Part shown: piece after piece, positions 63,892 through 64,000 of the stretch
Numbering within the stretch: position 1 is the stretch's first letter
Layout: every line of letters starts with the position of its first letter
Assembly (NCBI RefSeq): GCF_048553715.1
Contig: NZ_JBLZNC010000005.1
Span: 243,206-307,205, forward strand
DNA from: Sagittula sp048553715
GTDB lineage: Bacteria > Pseudomonadota > Alphaproteobacteria > Rhodobacterales > Rhodobacteraceae
Reading direction: 5' to 3'
DNA: 64,000 nt
Position numbers and translations under genes: made by a program
The notes under the pieces: generated by a model
What the model was told of the DNA's origin: nothing
What the model saw: the letters and a program-made list of their open reading frames with translations, nothing else
Database searches by the model: none

Positions 63892-64000
63892 CTATTCGCC
63901 CTTGTTCATTCTGTTGTGAATGAGGTCGTCGACGACGGATGGGTCGGCGAGGGTTGAGGTGTCGCCGAGGGTTGCGTAGTCGTTTTCGGCGATTTTGCGC
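63892..64000 (-). CDS. acs: Acetyl-CoA synthetase, C-terminal end (5' part outside window)
   Basis: Only the last 36 residues are present, entering from the right edge. They read RKIAENDYATLGDTSTLADP, then SVVDDLIHNRMNKGE and a TAG stop at 63894-63892. The RKIA...GDTSTLADP block is the conserved end of AMP-forming acetyl-CoA synthetase and follows the acetylated lysine region (RK). The enzyme makes acetyl-CoA from acetate. The start and catalytic core lie outside the window. Confidence 0.85.
   Translation of the reverse strand, partial: RKIAENDYATLGDTSTLADPSVVDDLIHNRMNKGE

Overview
The window is a 64 kb piece of a high-GC alphaproteobacterial chromosome, most likely from a marine roseobacter-type Rhodobacteraceae. 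This rests on gene content and layout: a cbb3 oxidase locus (ccoNOQP and ccoGHIS) next to hemN and an FnrL-type regulator; dnaG-rpoD; nrdR-ribD; clpP-clpX; accB-accC-aat with a DUF2155 gene and the NDUFA12-type complex I subunit; and a dimethylglycine/sarcosine dehydrogenase-like protein with a GcvT module. No insertion sequence, prophage, integrase, CRISPR array, rRNA or tRNA was recognised. Nearly all of the window is chromosomal housekeeping and respiratory DNA, with three accessory-looking patches.

Layout. 1-1762: cell-shape genes mreC (cut by the window edge) and mreB. 2082-6091: one-carbon/methylamine dehydrogenase, glutaredoxin-like protein, YtoQ-family protein and MscL. 6186-7067: cobalamin riboswitch and bluB. 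7075-10472: GMC oxidoreductase, then a divergent Lrp-type regulator/alanine dehydrogenase pair. 10524-24574: microaerobic respiration block. On the minus strand it reads ccoN-ccoO-ccoQ-ccoP, a PAS-GAF-GGDEF diguanylate cyclase, then ccoG-ccoH-ccoI-ccoS. A universal stress protein, a DUF1428 protein, a PhzF-like protein, fnrL and hemN lie beside it. Four FNR-type palindromes sit in the control regions, so the regulator and its probable targets are neighbours. 24577-30444: yejABEF peptide ABC importer. 30654-33168: membrane cytochrome c, pheA, ogt and a small membrane protein.

33203-39946 is the most unusual part. Two paralogous three-gene sets lie back to back on opposite strands, each made of a vWA/TadG-like protein and two TadE/TadF-like pseudopilin-type proteins. 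They share one roughly 500 bp non-coding control region. No pilus ATPase, secretin, prepilin peptidase or platform gene lies nearby. The plus-strand vWA gene is visibly lower in GC than its surroundings.

40096-47668: a small secreted protein, dnaG, rpoD, a HlyU-like protein, a small secreted protein, a YjbQ-family protein, nrdR and ribD. 47778-52347: a capsule-export set (kpsS, a Wza/KpsD-type lipoprotein, kpsC) on the minus strand. It separates ribD from ribE (52505-53092). 53106-54311: a photolyase-type FAD domain protein whose domain order looks circularly permuted. 54470-56527: clpP and clpX. 56617-58790: a RidA-family protein and a fused FkbM methyltransferase/GT61 glycosyltransferase. 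58950-62828: NDUFA12-type subunit, DUF2155 protein, aat, a tiny membrane or secreted protein, accC and accB. 63029-63628: a disordered hypothetical protein. 63892-64000: the C-terminal end of acetyl-CoA synthetase.

Functional links: FnrL probably switches on ccoN, ccoG, uspA and hemN under low oxygen. The membrane cytochrome c could feed electrons to a terminal oxidase. RibD and RibE make the flavin used by BluB, the photolyase-like protein and the dehydrogenases. KpsC, KpsS, the export lipoprotein and perhaps the FkbM-GT61 fusion point to a surface polysaccharide, and the vWA/TadE triplets to a surface appendage.
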